Notes: generated by a model not told the origin, from the letters alone. Shown: positions 53,502 to 61,640, counted from the first letter of the stretch. The stretch: 64,000 bases of DNA from Candidatus Bathyarchaeota archaeon (GCA_026014745.1 JAOZHS010000002.1:744001-808000), one strand, 5' to 3'. Translations and numbers: made by a program.

Positions 53502-55163
53502 TCATGAAAATGTTAAAACAAAAATTCGCCCCGGCTCCTCCCAAAACACCGTGGGTTCATAGTGGAATCTGCCCGTCGCCATCAATGTCTGGTTGAAATC
53601 GGGGAACGAGAGGGTTGTACCAAAATAATGATACTTCGCGCCGCCATACTCGTCGACTAAGAGGTATTTTATGTGGTTGGCTTCGCATTGGTTGATGAGC
53701 TGCGTCATGTTGAAATTCGGCGTGTAGGTGTCCACGGGCTCCGCTGGAAACTGATACACTCCGATGGGTGTGGGGGAGTTTTGGTTGAGGTAGAACCAGA
53801 CGATGCTTTGGTCCATCAAGTTGAAGGGGCAAAGCACCATAACGTTTTCGCCCTCGGAGAGGTGGCTTGTGACATAGCTAACCGCGTCCCCGATGGGCAA
53901 TTCGACCTGATAATTCTCAGAAATGCTATATGCGTCGCCTACGCTAAACGCAAAACCAACTAAAGTAACAGCGATTAAGCCGCACGCAGCCCCCTGCATC
54001 AACATCCTCTTGGGCACACTCAAATGAGGCAGCCGCCAAGTCTTCTGCAACCAACCCAACCCCGACACAACCAAATTCGAAGCCGCAATCGCCAAAACAG
54101 GAAACAGCGGAATAAGGTAGCGCCACTCCCTGTTCGGGATGGCTGTGAAGAAGACGTAGACGACGATGAACCAGATGAGCAGGTATTTGTCTTGGGTTTT
54201 GTGTCTTAGCGCTAAACCCACCAGCCCTGCCAACCCCAAAACGTAAAGCACCACCGAGATGGGATGCACTGTGGGGTATTGTGCGGCTAATTCGATGAGG
54301 TAGAAGATGGGCACCTGCACCCAACTCGGCAACCCATCATACCAAGAGGGGAAACGTCCAACGCCCGTGCTGTAGAGGGATTTGTCGGGGTTGCCGATGT
54401 TTAAGGCATAGAGCCACTGATTTAGCATCCCTGCTGAATACAATCCATAAAACAGCGCCGCCAACGGCACCACCACCGCCAAAACAGCCAAAATTAAACG
54501 GGGAACCGTGCGGAACTTCTCCATCAAATAGCCCCGCCCTAAAACCGCCAAAGCCACCGCCGCCACCACAAGCGCAATCACCGTCTGATACTTCGTTGCC
54601 ACGCCCAAAGCAAAAGCCACGATGCTTAGCGCTAGAAACTTGGTTTGATGCTTGGTTAACCAAACAAAAAACGACGCCAACGTCAACGTGAAGAAAAAGA
54701 GCAGGGTGGTTTCTATCATACCCATGCGGCTAAGCAGCACATAGCCAGGTATTACCGCTAGAAAGGCGCTGGCAAGCAATGCAGTTTTAGCACCGTAAAA
54801 TCGCAGGGTAAACTCGAAAACCACTCCCATAGACAGCAGCGAAAATGCTACTGAGACAAGTCGCCCCGTAAAGACGCCCACGCCGCCCACAGAGTAGAAG
54901 CCTGCAATGAGAACGCTGTAGAGAGGCGGATAGAAATTGTTCCATGCCGCATACTGCTCCAAGTTGCCACGCAGTAGCAGGATGCCTGCGTTGAGGTTGC
55001 CGACTTCATCCCACTGCACAGGCATCACGGCTAAACCGCCGATTGGGGGGATACCGAAAATCAATATCAGCCCGTAAACTAACGCGAATGCCAAAAAGGC
55101 GAGACGCCAACGGTTCACGCCAGCCCTAACCCAAGCCGCAATCGAATTAAAGCTGACCTTCAA
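53502..55163 (-). CDS. ArnT/PMT-like integral membrane glycosyltransferase
   Basis: 553 residues with about 12 helices. The first loop 'PVQWDEVGNLNAGILLLRGN' with its Asp-Glu pair and 'WNNFYPPLYSVLIAGFY' are the signature of GT39/GT83 (PMT, ArnT) GT-C enzymes, which transfer a sugar from a polyprenyl phosphate to proteins or lipids outside the membrane. The ~120-residue soluble end ('LLVDEYGGAKYHYFGTT') is typical. It stands alone on the minus strand next to the surface-protein genes, a natural target set, though this is inference. Confidence 0.82.
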   Translation of the reverse strand: MKVSFNSIAAWVRAGVNRWRLAFLAFALVYGLILIFGIPPIGGLAVMPVQWDEVGNLNAGILLLRGNLEQYAAWNNFYPPLYSVLIAGFYSVGGVGVFTGRLVSVAFSLLSMGVVFEFTLRFYGAKTALLASAFLAVIPGYVLLSRMGMIETTLLFFFTLTLASFFVWLTKHQTKFLALSIVAFALGVATKYQTVIALVVAAVALAVLGRGYLMEKFRTVPRLILAVLAVVVPLAALFYGLYSAGMLNQWLYALNIGNPDKSLYSTGVGRFPSWYDGLPSWVQVPIFYLIELAAQYPTVHPISVVLYVLGLAGLVGLALRHKTQDKYLLIWFIVVYVFFTAIPNREWRYLIPLFPVLAIAASNLVVSGLGWLQKTWRLPHLSVPKRMLMQGAACGLIAVTLVGFAFSVGDAYSISENYQVELPIGDAVSYVTSHLSEGENVMVLCPFNLMDQSIVWFYLNQNSPTPIGVYQFPAEPVDTYTPNFNMTQLINQCEANHIKYLLVDEYGGAKYHYFGTTLSFPDFNQTLMATGRFHYEPTVFWEEPGRIFVLTFS

Positions 55164-55310
55164 GGCTACCCCACGCAGAATCTTTAGGGCAAAACAGCTT
55201 ATAAAACAATCTTTAACCCACCCCCTCTTAACGCAGAGGCAGACCCCTAGAAATTTATAGGCAACCTCAAATAGTGAGGATGCATTGAAATAACAAAAGA
55301 AGGGTCAATT

Positions 55311-55460
55311 TTGACAAATGTGAAGTTGAAGACTAAAGGAAAAAAATACTACCAAAACACTCACGGAAAAATCTGCAGAGTTAAAGCCAAAACAAAGCTA
55401 AACAAGCTATCGCACCTAAAGAAAGCGCAAAGAAAACTAAAAGCGCAAGTTAAAGCCTAA
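55311..55460 (+). CDS. Small highly basic protein (49 residues)
   Basis: TTG start at 55311 with AGAAGGG about 10 bases upstream; GTG at 55320 is an alternative. The product is rich in Lys/Arg with little acid ('KTKGKKYYQNTHGKICRVKA', then 'LKKAQRKLKAQVKA'), as in ribosome- or nucleic-acid-associated small proteins. A terminator-like structure follows at 55514. No family is recognised, but base composition and lack of stops fit a real gene. Confidence 0.5.
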   Translation: MTNVKLKTKGKKYYQNTHGKICRVKAKTKLNKLSHLKKAQRKLKAQVKA

Positions 55461-55513
55461 ATTTAGCATACCGTTAATCGGTTTACCTTCAAACGGTAAG
55501 GGTCGTATACTCT

Positions 55514-55541
55514 AAACTGAGGAGTTTTTTTGTTTTTACCA
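55514..55541 (+). terminator. Hairpin plus T-tract terminator after the small basic gene
   Basis: ACTC and GAGT arms around TAAACTGAG are followed by TTTTTTTG and another TTTTT. An upstream inverted pair (ACCGTT/AACGGT, 55470-55498) may add structure. It lies 55-80 bases after the stop at 55460. Confidence 0.4.
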
Positions 55542-55582
55542 CGCCGCCAAATGCCCTTTAGGGATGGCAAATACAGCTAAAG

Positions 55583-55825
55583 TCAGGTTAAACCGTCGGG
55601 ATGTTTTTCCATCCACTGCAAAGCATAAGCTTCAGCTTTAGACGCCGTTGCATATTCAGGAGAAATACGGGTCCCTTCGGCGTTGCTAGTTTGTTGCCCA
55701 ACGAAAAGAAGGGCATGATACGTTTGGCTAAAATCTTTTTTTGCAACTATCAGAGTCTGCCCTGTAGTTTGGTTAACAAAGCCACCGTTGTTACTGATTC
55801 TGCGCCAACCTTTAATTAACTTCAC
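55583..55825 (-). CDS. Small hypothetical protein
   Basis: 80 residues, soluble, beginning 'MKLIKGWRRISNNGGFVNQT' and containing 'GQTLIVAKKDF' and a C-terminal helix 'KAEAYALQWMEKHPDG'. The layout (a beta hairpin and a helix) resembles small archaeal proteins of unknown function often found near ribosomal or stress genes. It precedes nothing in an operon and follows the Zn-ribbon gene on the same strand by ~40 bp, so they may be one transcript. Not recognised further. Confidence 0.6.
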   Translation of the reverse strand: MKLIKGWRRISNNGGFVNQTTGQTLIVAKKDFSQTYHALLFVGQQTSNAEGTRISPEYATASKAEAYALQWMEKHPDGLT

Positions 55826-55862
55826 AGTTCAAGCTCCAAAAAGGTCACAATATCGACGAGCA

Positions 55863-56051
55863 TTATCTACGCCTTGCCCACACCTGTTTAGGCTCAAAAC
55901 AACTAGTTGCCTGTGCTTTTTGAGATGGATTCGCTAAACGTTTAGCAAAGCAAGTTTTGCAGTAAACCGGTTTTCCGGGAGTCGGTTTGAAAGGTACAGT
56001 TGTAGGTTGATTGCAGGTAGCGCATTTTGCGTCATAGAGAGTTCTTTGCAT
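55863..56051 (-). CDS. Small zinc-ribbon protein
   Basis: 62 residues from ATG 56051, chosen for GGGGTGA six bases before it; a longer start at 56075 lacks support. 'CATCNQPTTVPFKPTPGKPV' followed by 'YCKTC' forms C-x2-C ... C-x2-C, a common archaeal/bacterial zinc-ribbon type of unknown function, probably nucleic-acid- or protein-binding. A basic C-terminal tail ends Arg-Arg-Arg. It likely shares a transcript with the 55583 gene. Confidence 0.7.
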   Translation of the reverse strand: MQRTLYDAKCATCNQPTTVPFKPTPGKPVYCKTCFAKRLANPSQKAQATSCFEPKQVWARRR

Positions 56052-56471
56052 TTTTTCACCCCTATTTAGTATCAAGGCTGGAACTGTTTGTTACTGAGTC
56101 TTCTTTTTAACGTAGACAAAGTGCATCAAACCTCAGCTGTTTGTAATATTTGAAAAGAATCCTTATTCAGATAGGCGCACCCAGGGGGATAAGAGAACTC
56201 TTCAAGGCATGGAGTATATCAACGACCTAATAAAGGAATGGATAGAAAAAAGGTTTTTTGACAAAAAATTCCGCGCCAATAATCAAAAATCAATAAAAGG
56301 TCGCAGATAAAACGATTAATTAGGCAAAAACAGAAGATCCACCTGTTTATGTCGCAGATAGATATATTAGGTATAGAGTCGTAATTTATATGGGAATGTA
56401 CCGAGTTTTTAGAGTAAAATCTAACCACTTCTGAGATAGTCACGCTACCTCACATTTCTGGAGACAAAAAA
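56052..56471. other. Intergenic region, TATA box and one doubtful mini-frame
   Basis: 420 bp between divergent genes. TTTATATG (about 56394-56401) is a TATA candidate for the 56472 gene, predicting a ~50-base leader with GGAG at 56460. A 33-codon frame from ATG 56209 to TAA 56310 has no ribosome site and is not accepted. TCGCAGATA occurs twice (56301, 56352) without clear meaning. Confidence 0.45.
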
Positions 56472-57014
56472 ATGAATGTTGAAGAAAAAACTCAATTTAT
56501 AATGGCTATCCGAAATCTCACGTTCACCAAAGAAGAAAAACACCCCAACTACACCGACACCACAGCCAAAGATAGCTCAAACAAAAAAATTCTCTTACGC
56601 ACCATAGAACCACAAGGAAGAACAGGATTCACGGGAGTAGACGACGTAAAAAGCATGAGCAGACTAATGGAAAACGAAGACTACGAGGTAGGCATCCTCA
56701 TCAGCAAACGCTTCACAACTGCCGCCCTCGAAGAAATATCGAATAAAAATATACAATTAATTTCCGACGATTACATGCCACACTTTGAGACAGGAACACT
56801 CTACCAAACGATAATTAACTGCGTCAACAACCAATGCAAAGTCAACTGCGGAAAAATTCCACAGAAAAAATCCGATTGCGAAGATAAAATAGAAAACAAA
56901 CCGTGCAAAGTCAAAGCGCTCAGCGATAATTCATTGTTCCATTTTGAACAGGGCTGGGTCGGCTTAATGCAAAATGACCTAAAAAAGCTCCTAGCACTAA
57001 AAGCTGCTCAATAA
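56472..57014 (+). CDS. Mrr/restriction-endonuclease-like domain protein with degenerate active site (tentative)
   Basis: 180 residues. 'GRTGFTGVDDVKSMSRLMEN' followed by 'VGILISKRFTTAALEEI' and 'NIQLISDD' follow the second half of the Mrr-like PD-(D/E)xK fold, where the catalytic Q/E-x-K strand would be 'LLRTIEP'; its Lys is absent, so nuclease activity is doubtful. The C-terminal third has a Cys cluster ('NCVNNQCKVNCGK', then Cys at about 133 and 142) that could bind zinc. It has a clear ribosome site (GGAG) and TATA box. No partner methylase or defence gene is next to it. The fold assignment is from pattern only. Confidence 0.45.
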   Translation: MNVEEKTQFIMAIRNLTFTKEEKHPNYTDTTAKDSSNKKILLRTIEPQGRTGFTGVDDVKSMSRLMENEDYEVGILISKRFTTAALEEISNKNIQLISDDYMPHFETGTLYQTIINCVNNQCKVNCGKIPQKKSDCEDKIENKPCKVKALSDNSLFHFEQGWVGLMQNDLKKLLALKAAQ

Positions 57015-57043
57015 CCAACTTTTTTAAATAAGAAAAAGAATGT

Positions 57044-57313
57044 TTAGCTGATTAATTCAACTGTTGTTCCTATCGCTTGACCGGGAACACCATGAACGAA
57101 TCGCGCAAGAACCATACCATTTTTGCCATGTGTACGCATAATTTTTCCAGTCATCGTACTGGTTTGGTTTTTCCAAGTTACTCTCTGCCCGACTAGTTTT
57201 CCTGCTAAACCTTCGGAGTCAATACCGGAAAACTCGATTAGACATTCTTTTGATGCTTGCGCTTTGGGTCCTATTCGGAAATTTGTTATTCGTCCATAAA
57301 TTTTTTGAGACAA
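57044..57313 (-). CDS. rpl35ae: Ribosomal protein eL33 (L35Ae)
   Basis: 89 residues. 'GQRVTWKNQTSTMTGKIMRT' followed by 'HGKNGMVLARFVHGVPGQAIG' and 'TTVELIS' match the L35Ae beta-barrel protein of the large archaeal/eukaryotic ribosomal subunit. It supports an archaeal, probably Thermoproteota-related host, as the gene is patchily present in archaea. It runs tail-to-tail with the 56472 gene (30 bp apart) and has no other ribosomal genes beside it. Confidence 0.9.
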   Translation of the reverse strand: MSQKIYGRITNFRIGPKAQASKECLIEFSGIDSEGLAGKLVGQRVTWKNQTSTMTGKIMRTHGKNGMVLARFVHGVPGQAIGTTVELIS

Positions 57314-57425
57314 AAATATTCACCGTTTTTAAGTGCCCCTTTAGAGAGCCTTCGAGCTTTTAAAGGTGCCCTAAACATACATAGAAAAGCGTTACAAAAA
57401 ACAAAAAGAAAGAAGAAAGGGAAGT

Positions 57426-58328
57426 TTATTTGTAGAGTTGTTCCCAGCGGGCGAAAAGATCCAGCACTTCGTCGCCGCCGTGGTCTTTGAGAAACTCGCG
57501 GGTTTCTTTGTCGGCTGCGGCTTCTTTTTGGAACTTCTGGATATATTCAGCTTTTTCGGCAAGGAAGATGATGCCGTCTACGCCTTGGCGGGCAACGCGG
57601 GTTGCAACAGTCATGATTTGTTTGGTTGGTGCCACGGTGTCCCAGGTTTCGTTTGGTCCACGGACATAGAAGTTTACGAAGGTGGGTTTCTTTAGTTGAC
57701 TCTTAAAGCCGCGTGCGATTGTTTCCCAGTACCAAGGAGTTGGGTAGGCTTTGCTAAACATTGGGATAACAAAGTAGTCAGCGTATTGGGCTAAAGCTTC
57801 AAAGTCATAGCCAAAACGAACTTTACCCAACAATGGGTCAGGAAGCAAGTTAACAAAGAGGGGTTTGCCAGAGACGATTTCTTTAACTTCTGCAAGGAAG
57901 TCAGTTACTGTTTTTGCACGCCATTCTACCCAGCTAAGACCACTCTTGGCTTGTGCCGCGATGCAACGTGGGCAAGTGCAGAAACCTTGGTCTGCGAAGT
58001 GTTGGCTGCTGATGCTGATGCCGGGAGTTTGTTTGGCGGATTCAGCAATGATTTTAAGGTTATATTCGCGGGCTTCGGGGTTAGTCATGCAAACAACGTC
58101 CCAGCGGAGGTTGAAACGTTTGTTGGTGCGCAATGCTGGACCGAAGCTGCTCATGGAGACCCAGTCGGGGCGTTTTGCCGCCATGTTGTTGTCGCCAAAT
58201 ACAGCGATGTTAGTGTACATTTTGGGGTTTACTTTTCCGACTATGCCGGATTCTGATTTCTGTCGGTAAAAGTTGTAGTCGACGCCTTCAACAGGCTCGG
58301 GTTGATATAGAAACACACCGAATTTCAA
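57426..58328 (-). CDS. TIM-barrel glycosidase-like protein with CxCPxC motif, twin A
   Basis: 300 residues without signal peptide. Beta strands and helices alternate as in glycosidase-like TIM barrels. 'SSQHFADQGFCTCPRC' followed by 'KSGLSWVEWRAKTVTDFL' is the most conserved part and is repeated almost exactly in twin B (59822), so H, D, Q and the three Cys may bind a metal or form the active site. A TATA (CTTATAAC on this strand, near 58381-58390) and the AGCGTTTACGCTTT element precede it. CbiZ and ferredoxin genes are upstream on the same strand. I cannot name the substrate. Confidence 0.68.
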   Translation of the reverse strand: MKFGVFLYQPEPVEGVDYNFYRQKSESGIVGKVNPKMYTNIAVFGDNNMAAKRPDWVSMSSFGPALRTNKRFNLRWDVVCMTNPEAREYNLKIIAESAKQTPGISISSQHFADQGFCTCPRCIAAQAKSGLSWVEWRAKTVTDFLAEVKEIVSGKPLFVNLLPDPLLGKVRFGYDFEALAQYADYFVIPMFSKAYPTPWYWETIARGFKSQLKKPTFVNFYVRGPNETWDTVAPTKQIMTVATRVARQGVDGIIFLAEKAEYIQKFQKEAAADKETREFLKDHGGDEVLDLFARWEQLYK

Positions 58329-58407
58329 GTCATTACACCATCGATTTGTAATCGTTTTGTATGGAATTGGAATTGCAGGTTATAAGTCTTTGCAGTTTAG
58401 CGGCTTA

Positions 58408-58421
58408 AGCGTTTACGCTTT
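58408..58421. promoter_or_regulatory. AGCGTTTACGCTTT element upstream of twin A
   Basis: A 4-bp-armed inverted repeat with T-run, identical in 14 bases to 33422-33435 upstream of propeller paralogue 2. Here it is ~25 bp upstream of the TATA box on the same strand. Operator or chance. Confidence 0.3.
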
Positions 58422-58498
58422 AGTTTGGAATACGATTTTCGTTTTAAATGTGTAAGCCTAACCAACATTTAGTCAAAAAAATTTACATCGTAAAGCCA

Positions 58499-59533
58499 TC
58501 AGGCACGTTTTGCTGTGGCAGCCTTGACTATTTTGATTAATGCAGCTTTTATCAGAGGAGGCAAATCAACAGCGTCGTAGTTGGGCAGACTTGTGTAGTC
58601 GATTTCAGCGATGCCCTTGCTTGCGGTTTCCCAGTTTTCAATGTCGGAAGGTAACAGATTTTTCTGGTAATCCTCATCAAGCTTTGCTGCTGCCAACAAT
58701 AACCCACCTAAAGAGGGAGTATTCTTGAGGATCTCAGCTAAACCCTCAACGCTAATTGTTAAGCCTTCAATTTTGGAAACTTCCGTCGCCAACTTTTCCA
58801 GCGGCAAATGCCGCTCTTTTAGGCGGGCTGCAACTGTGCGGGTTCCCCAAAAGGGTTCCTGCTTAAGCAACGCTTCATGTACTGCGGCTCGGGTACAGGA
58901 GCCGACGAGTTTGCCCAGTTTGGAGGCGGGACCTGCTAAAGTTATGGGTTTGCCCTTGCCAGTTGTGACAACGGTGACGCTGTCGGTTATGGAGCCCGTT
59001 GCGGAGTCGCCTGTGTAGCGGCTTCGGATATCGAGGTCGCGTAACGCTGCGGTTTTGGCTTCGGTGGCGGTGATGAGGGCGGCGACCATGCAGCTCTCTG
59101 AGGGGTTGCCGTCTATGAATACGATGATGTTTATGGTTCCTGTGATTTCGTAGACATCCATTTCTTCGCCTGAGGCTTCGCCATGTTGGCATCCTGCAGT
59201 GGCAAATATACTAACGGTGTAGTCGGGGGTTTTTTTGGTGAATTGGCTGTAGTTTTTTATTTTTGCCGCGGTTACCATGGCGAGGTAATCTGCGGGTAAA
59301 TCGAGTTTTGCCTTTGATGAGGTGATGAGTTCAAGCGGGTCAAGGTGCAAGGAACGGTCGTTATAGCCGTCCGGCACTCCTACATTGAGGACAGCATGAA
59401 CCTGTTTGCACCCGCCGTTAAATATTGCAGAACTAACTGTTTTTAAAGCGTTATGTGAAAATACGGCTAGCACATTTTCGTGAACAACAAACTTTGCTCC
59501 GCCGCCAAGCTCAACTGCATCCAAGCCATCCAA
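58499..59533 (-). CDS. cbiZ: CbiZ-like adenosylcobinamide amidohydrolase
   Basis: 344 residues. The N-terminal ~220 match CbiZ: 'VLAVFSHNALKTVSSAIFNG' early, 'TAGCQHGEASG' and 'GTINIIVFIDGNPSESCMVA' in the middle, and 'TKAAALRDLDIRSRYTGDSATG'-like residues ('ALRDLDIRSRYTGDSATG') before 'VVTTGKGKP'. CbiZ cuts the amide bond of adenosylcobinamide so that incomplete or foreign corrinoids re-enter synthesis, feeding the CobTSYZ steps encoded at 4-9 kb. The extra C-terminal ~110 residues with helices ('GLLLAAAKLDEDYQ') are not part of short CbiZ proteins. It follows the ferredoxin gene by 11 bp. Confidence 0.85.
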   Translation of the reverse strand: MDGLDAVELGGGAKFVVHENVLAVFSHNALKTVSSAIFNGGCKQVHAVLNVGVPDGYNDRSLHLDPLELITSSKAKLDLPADYLAMVTAAKIKNYSQFTKKTPDYTVSIFATAGCQHGEASGEEMDVYEITGTINIIVFIDGNPSESCMVAALITATEAKTAALRDLDIRSRYTGDSATGSITDSVTVVTTGKGKPITLAGPASKLGKLVGSCTRAAVHEALLKQEPFWGTRTVAARLKERHLPLEKLATEVSKIEGLTISVEGLAEILKNTPSLGGLLLAAAKLDEDYQKNLLPSDIENWETASKGIAEIDYTSLPNYDAVDLPPLIKAALIKIVKAATAKRA

Positions 59534-59544
59534 TCCCCATAAAA

Positions 59545-59763
59545 CTACTTTTGGGGGTTACTGGCATTTATAGTAATAGCTTTAGAGGGACACAAATTAA
59601 CGCAGATTCCACACTTTGTGCATTGCACAACCTCAATAAGTTGGGGCTTGTGGTTTTTGCCCTCTTCTAGGGCGCCCTGTGGACAAACACCGATGCATAT
59701 TTGCCCCGTGCACGGCTGACACTTTGAAAGGTCAATAACTATTGAAGCCTTACGTTTGTCCAT
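59545..59763 (-). CDS. Small 2[4Fe-4S]-type ferredoxin with unusual first motif
   Basis: 72 residues from ATG 59763. The second cluster motif 'CTKCGICVNLCP' is canonical C-x2-C-x2-C-x3-C-P. The first reads 'CQPCTGQICIGVCP', C-x2-C-x4-C-x3-C-P, with two extra residues. It may still bind [4Fe-4S] or a different cluster. It is the first gene of a unit with cbiZ (11 bp apart). Electron supply to corrinoid reduction during salvage is a reasonable but unproven role. The divergent twin-B gene shares its TATA box. Confidence 0.82.
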   Translation of the reverse strand: MDKRKASIVIDLSKCQPCTGQICIGVCPQGALEEGKNHKPQLIEVVQCTKCGICVNLCPSKAITINASNPQK

Positions 59764-59791
59764 GCGAATCAACAATTAAATAAGCGCCAAG

Positions 59792-59799
59792 AATATATC
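59792..59799. promoter_or_regulatory. Shared palindromic TATA box for divergent genes
   Basis: AATATATC reads GATATATT on the other strand. Its centre is ~27 bases before the twin-B ATG (59822) and ~32 bases before the ferredoxin ATG (59763), so one TATA element can serve both directions with leaderless or near-leaderless transcripts. Confidence 0.5.
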
Positions 59800-59821
59800 T
59801 TTTGCGAGCAAGGTATTGGGC

Positions 59822-60706
59822 ATGAAAATTGGCTTAGTCACCTACAAACCAGAACACGTCGAAGGCTACGATGTCCACGTTTACTATTCAAAATGGGCTG
59901 ACGGGCAAGCTTTCCCCGCCGCCAAAGGCATGCAAAACGATGTCACCGTCTTCTGCGACGCCAAAGCCATCCGCGAAGACCCCTCCATCGTCGCCACCTC
60001 CCCGGGAGGACCTGCCCTTCGGCGAAACCGAAAATCCAACTTAGCATTTGACTTTGTATGTCCCACACACGCCGGCTACCGCGCCAAAGTCTACGACTAC
60101 CTTGACAGCCTAACCAAACAAGACATCGAAGGCATAACACTCAACCTCTACCATTTCCCAGACCAAGAATACTGCACCTGCCCCAGATGCACCGAACAGC
60201 ACCAAAAGAGCGGTTTAAGCTGGACGGATTGGCGAGCCAAAGTCGTAACCGATTTTCTGCGGGAAGCCAAAACCCACACCAAAGGCACCTTCGCCGTGGA
60301 AATGTTCCCCGACCCCGTGTTAGCTAAGGAACGCTTCGGCATTGACTTTCCAGCAATCGCCGAGTTAGTAGATTACTTCCATGTACCGCTCTCATCAAGA
60401 GACTACTTCACCAACTACTGGGTAGACACCATTGTGCGCGACTTCGTAGCAACCCTCAAAAAACCTGTGGTTGTGGAGCTAAGCGCAGAAATGCCCACTG
60501 ACGAGAAACTTGACGCTGTCCTAAAAACTGTCTCGTACATTTCCCGCCACAATCTCATGGCCACACTGCTACTGGTTCATGATTCGGAAAACGCCCGCCA
60601 AATCGCCAAGTACGCGGTTCATAACAGCGATTTCCACGAGTGGCTCGACTTGAACGAGTTCACAAAAATGAAACAGATAGTGGATGGCTGGGCAAAAATC
60701 TACTAG
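59822..60706 (+). CDS. TIM-barrel glycosidase-like protein with CxCPxC motif, twin B
   Basis: 294 residues from ATG 59822 (leaderless spacing; the earlier TTG adds two residues). It matches twin A in length and order: 'KIGLVTYKPEHVEGYDVHVY' (twin A 'KFGVFLYQPEPVEGVDYNFY'), 'PALRRNRKSNLAFDFVC' and 'HFPDQEYCTCPRC' with 'KSGLSWTDWRAKVVTDFL'. No signal peptide or membrane helix. It is transcribed divergently from ferredoxin-cbiZ with a shared promoter. Cytosolic glycosidase-like fold and conserved Cys motif suggest processing of an imported or intracellular compound, perhaps a corrinoid conjugate; nothing proves it. Confidence 0.68.
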   Translation: MKIGLVTYKPEHVEGYDVHVYYSKWADGQAFPAAKGMQNDVTVFCDAKAIREDPSIVATSPGGPALRRNRKSNLAFDFVCPTHAGYRAKVYDYLDSLTKQDIEGITLNLYHFPDQEYCTCPRCTEQHQKSGLSWTDWRAKVVTDFLREAKTHTKGTFAVEMFPDPVLAKERFGIDFPAIAELVDYFHVPLSSRDYFTNYWVDTIVRDFVATLKKPVVVELSAEMPTDEKLDAVLKTVSYISRHNLMATLLLVHDSENARQIAKYAVHNSDFHEWLDLNEFTKMKQIVDGWAKIY

Positions 60707-60734
60707 CCACCTTCTTCTTTATTGAGCAGCAAAG

Positions 60735-61493
60735 CTAAGTTTTTTGGTTACTAATTTTTGCACGGTAGGCTCTTAACCGCTCCATATCCAAATCCGCCGT
60801 CAACACAGAATCCTCAGGCGCATCTGTAACCTCACCGAGAACTGCCCAAGGAGCAATGATGGCGCTTCTGCCGCCCCGCATATTCGAGCTAACGTTGCCG
60901 ACTTTTAGGATGAACATGCCATAGTCGCGTGCGATGCCCTCGGTTAAGGGGTGACCTTTCACGGTTGGATGAGTACCCATAGCCGCCACGGGCAGGGTAA
61001 CAACTTCAGCGCCTAATGCAGCAACTTTTTTGACCAAGTCGGGGTCGAAGGTGTCTGCACATACAATCATGCCGAGCCTGCCAAAATCAGTGTCTATAAC
61101 AAGTGGTTCTGAACCTCGAGAGACGCCTGCGTCAACTTCAGCTTTTATGGGGTTAATTTTTTTGTATCTTGCAAGCATTACCCCGTTGCGCCACAGCGTG
61201 CTGGTGTTGTAGTATTTTCCGTTGTCCTCTTGGAGTACAGAGCCGCCAAGCAGGTAGATGTTGCCGATTTCTTTAGAGATTTCTTGAAGGAACTGGAGAG
61301 TTTTGGTTGCGGTTTCTTGGCTGATTTTGGGGGCGTCCGCGAAGTGGGCCATGCAGTTGGGGACGGTGAAATATTCGGGGAGGGCGATTAGAGTTGGGTT
61401 TTGTTTGGCTGCTTTTTGGACTGCTGTTTTTGCGGCTGTGAGGTTTTCTTGGAGGTTTGTGCGGATTTCCATGTGGAGAACGCTGACTTTCAC
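60735..61493 (-). CDS. Carbon-nitrogen hydrolase (nitrilase superfamily)
   Basis: 252 residues with all three catalytic residues: Glu in 'TLIALPEYF' (about 41), Lys in 'ARYKKINPIKAE' (about 113) and Cys in 'GMIVCADTFDP' (about 146). Members hydrolyse amides or nitriles, or transfer ammonia. 'YYNTSTLWRNGVMLARYKKI' and 'VGNVSSNMRGGRSAI' are typical of the omega-amidase/N-carbamoyl hydrolase branches. Soluble and cytoplasmic. It ends tail-to-tail with twin B. Substrate not determinable. Confidence 0.88.
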   Translation of the reverse strand: MKVSVLHMEIRTNLQENLTAAKTAVQKAAKQNPTLIALPEYFTVPNCMAHFADAPKISQETATKTLQFLQEISKEIGNIYLLGGSVLQEDNGKYYNTSTLWRNGVMLARYKKINPIKAEVDAGVSRGSEPLVIDTDFGRLGMIVCADTFDPDLVKKVAALGAEVVTLPVAAMGTHPTVKGHPLTEGIARDYGMFILKVGNVSSNMRGGRSAIIAPWAVLGEVTDAPEDSVLTADLDMERLRAYRAKISNQKT

Positions 61494-61640
61494 TTGGGGT
61501 ACCTCATTTGTTGTAGTGATTTCGTTTTTTGGGATTTAAACATAGTTGCTTGTAACGTTAATGGAAAGAATTCTTTACAAGTTGCCGATTGTTCAAAATC
61601 TATATCGTGTATCAGCACAGTTGTTTAATATTTGATGGCT

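Noticed and set aside
56209-56310. 33-codon frame as a small gene
   Set aside because: No Shine-Dalgarno or TATA at the right distance and the composition (Lys/Asn-rich) is that of the local A-rich sequence.
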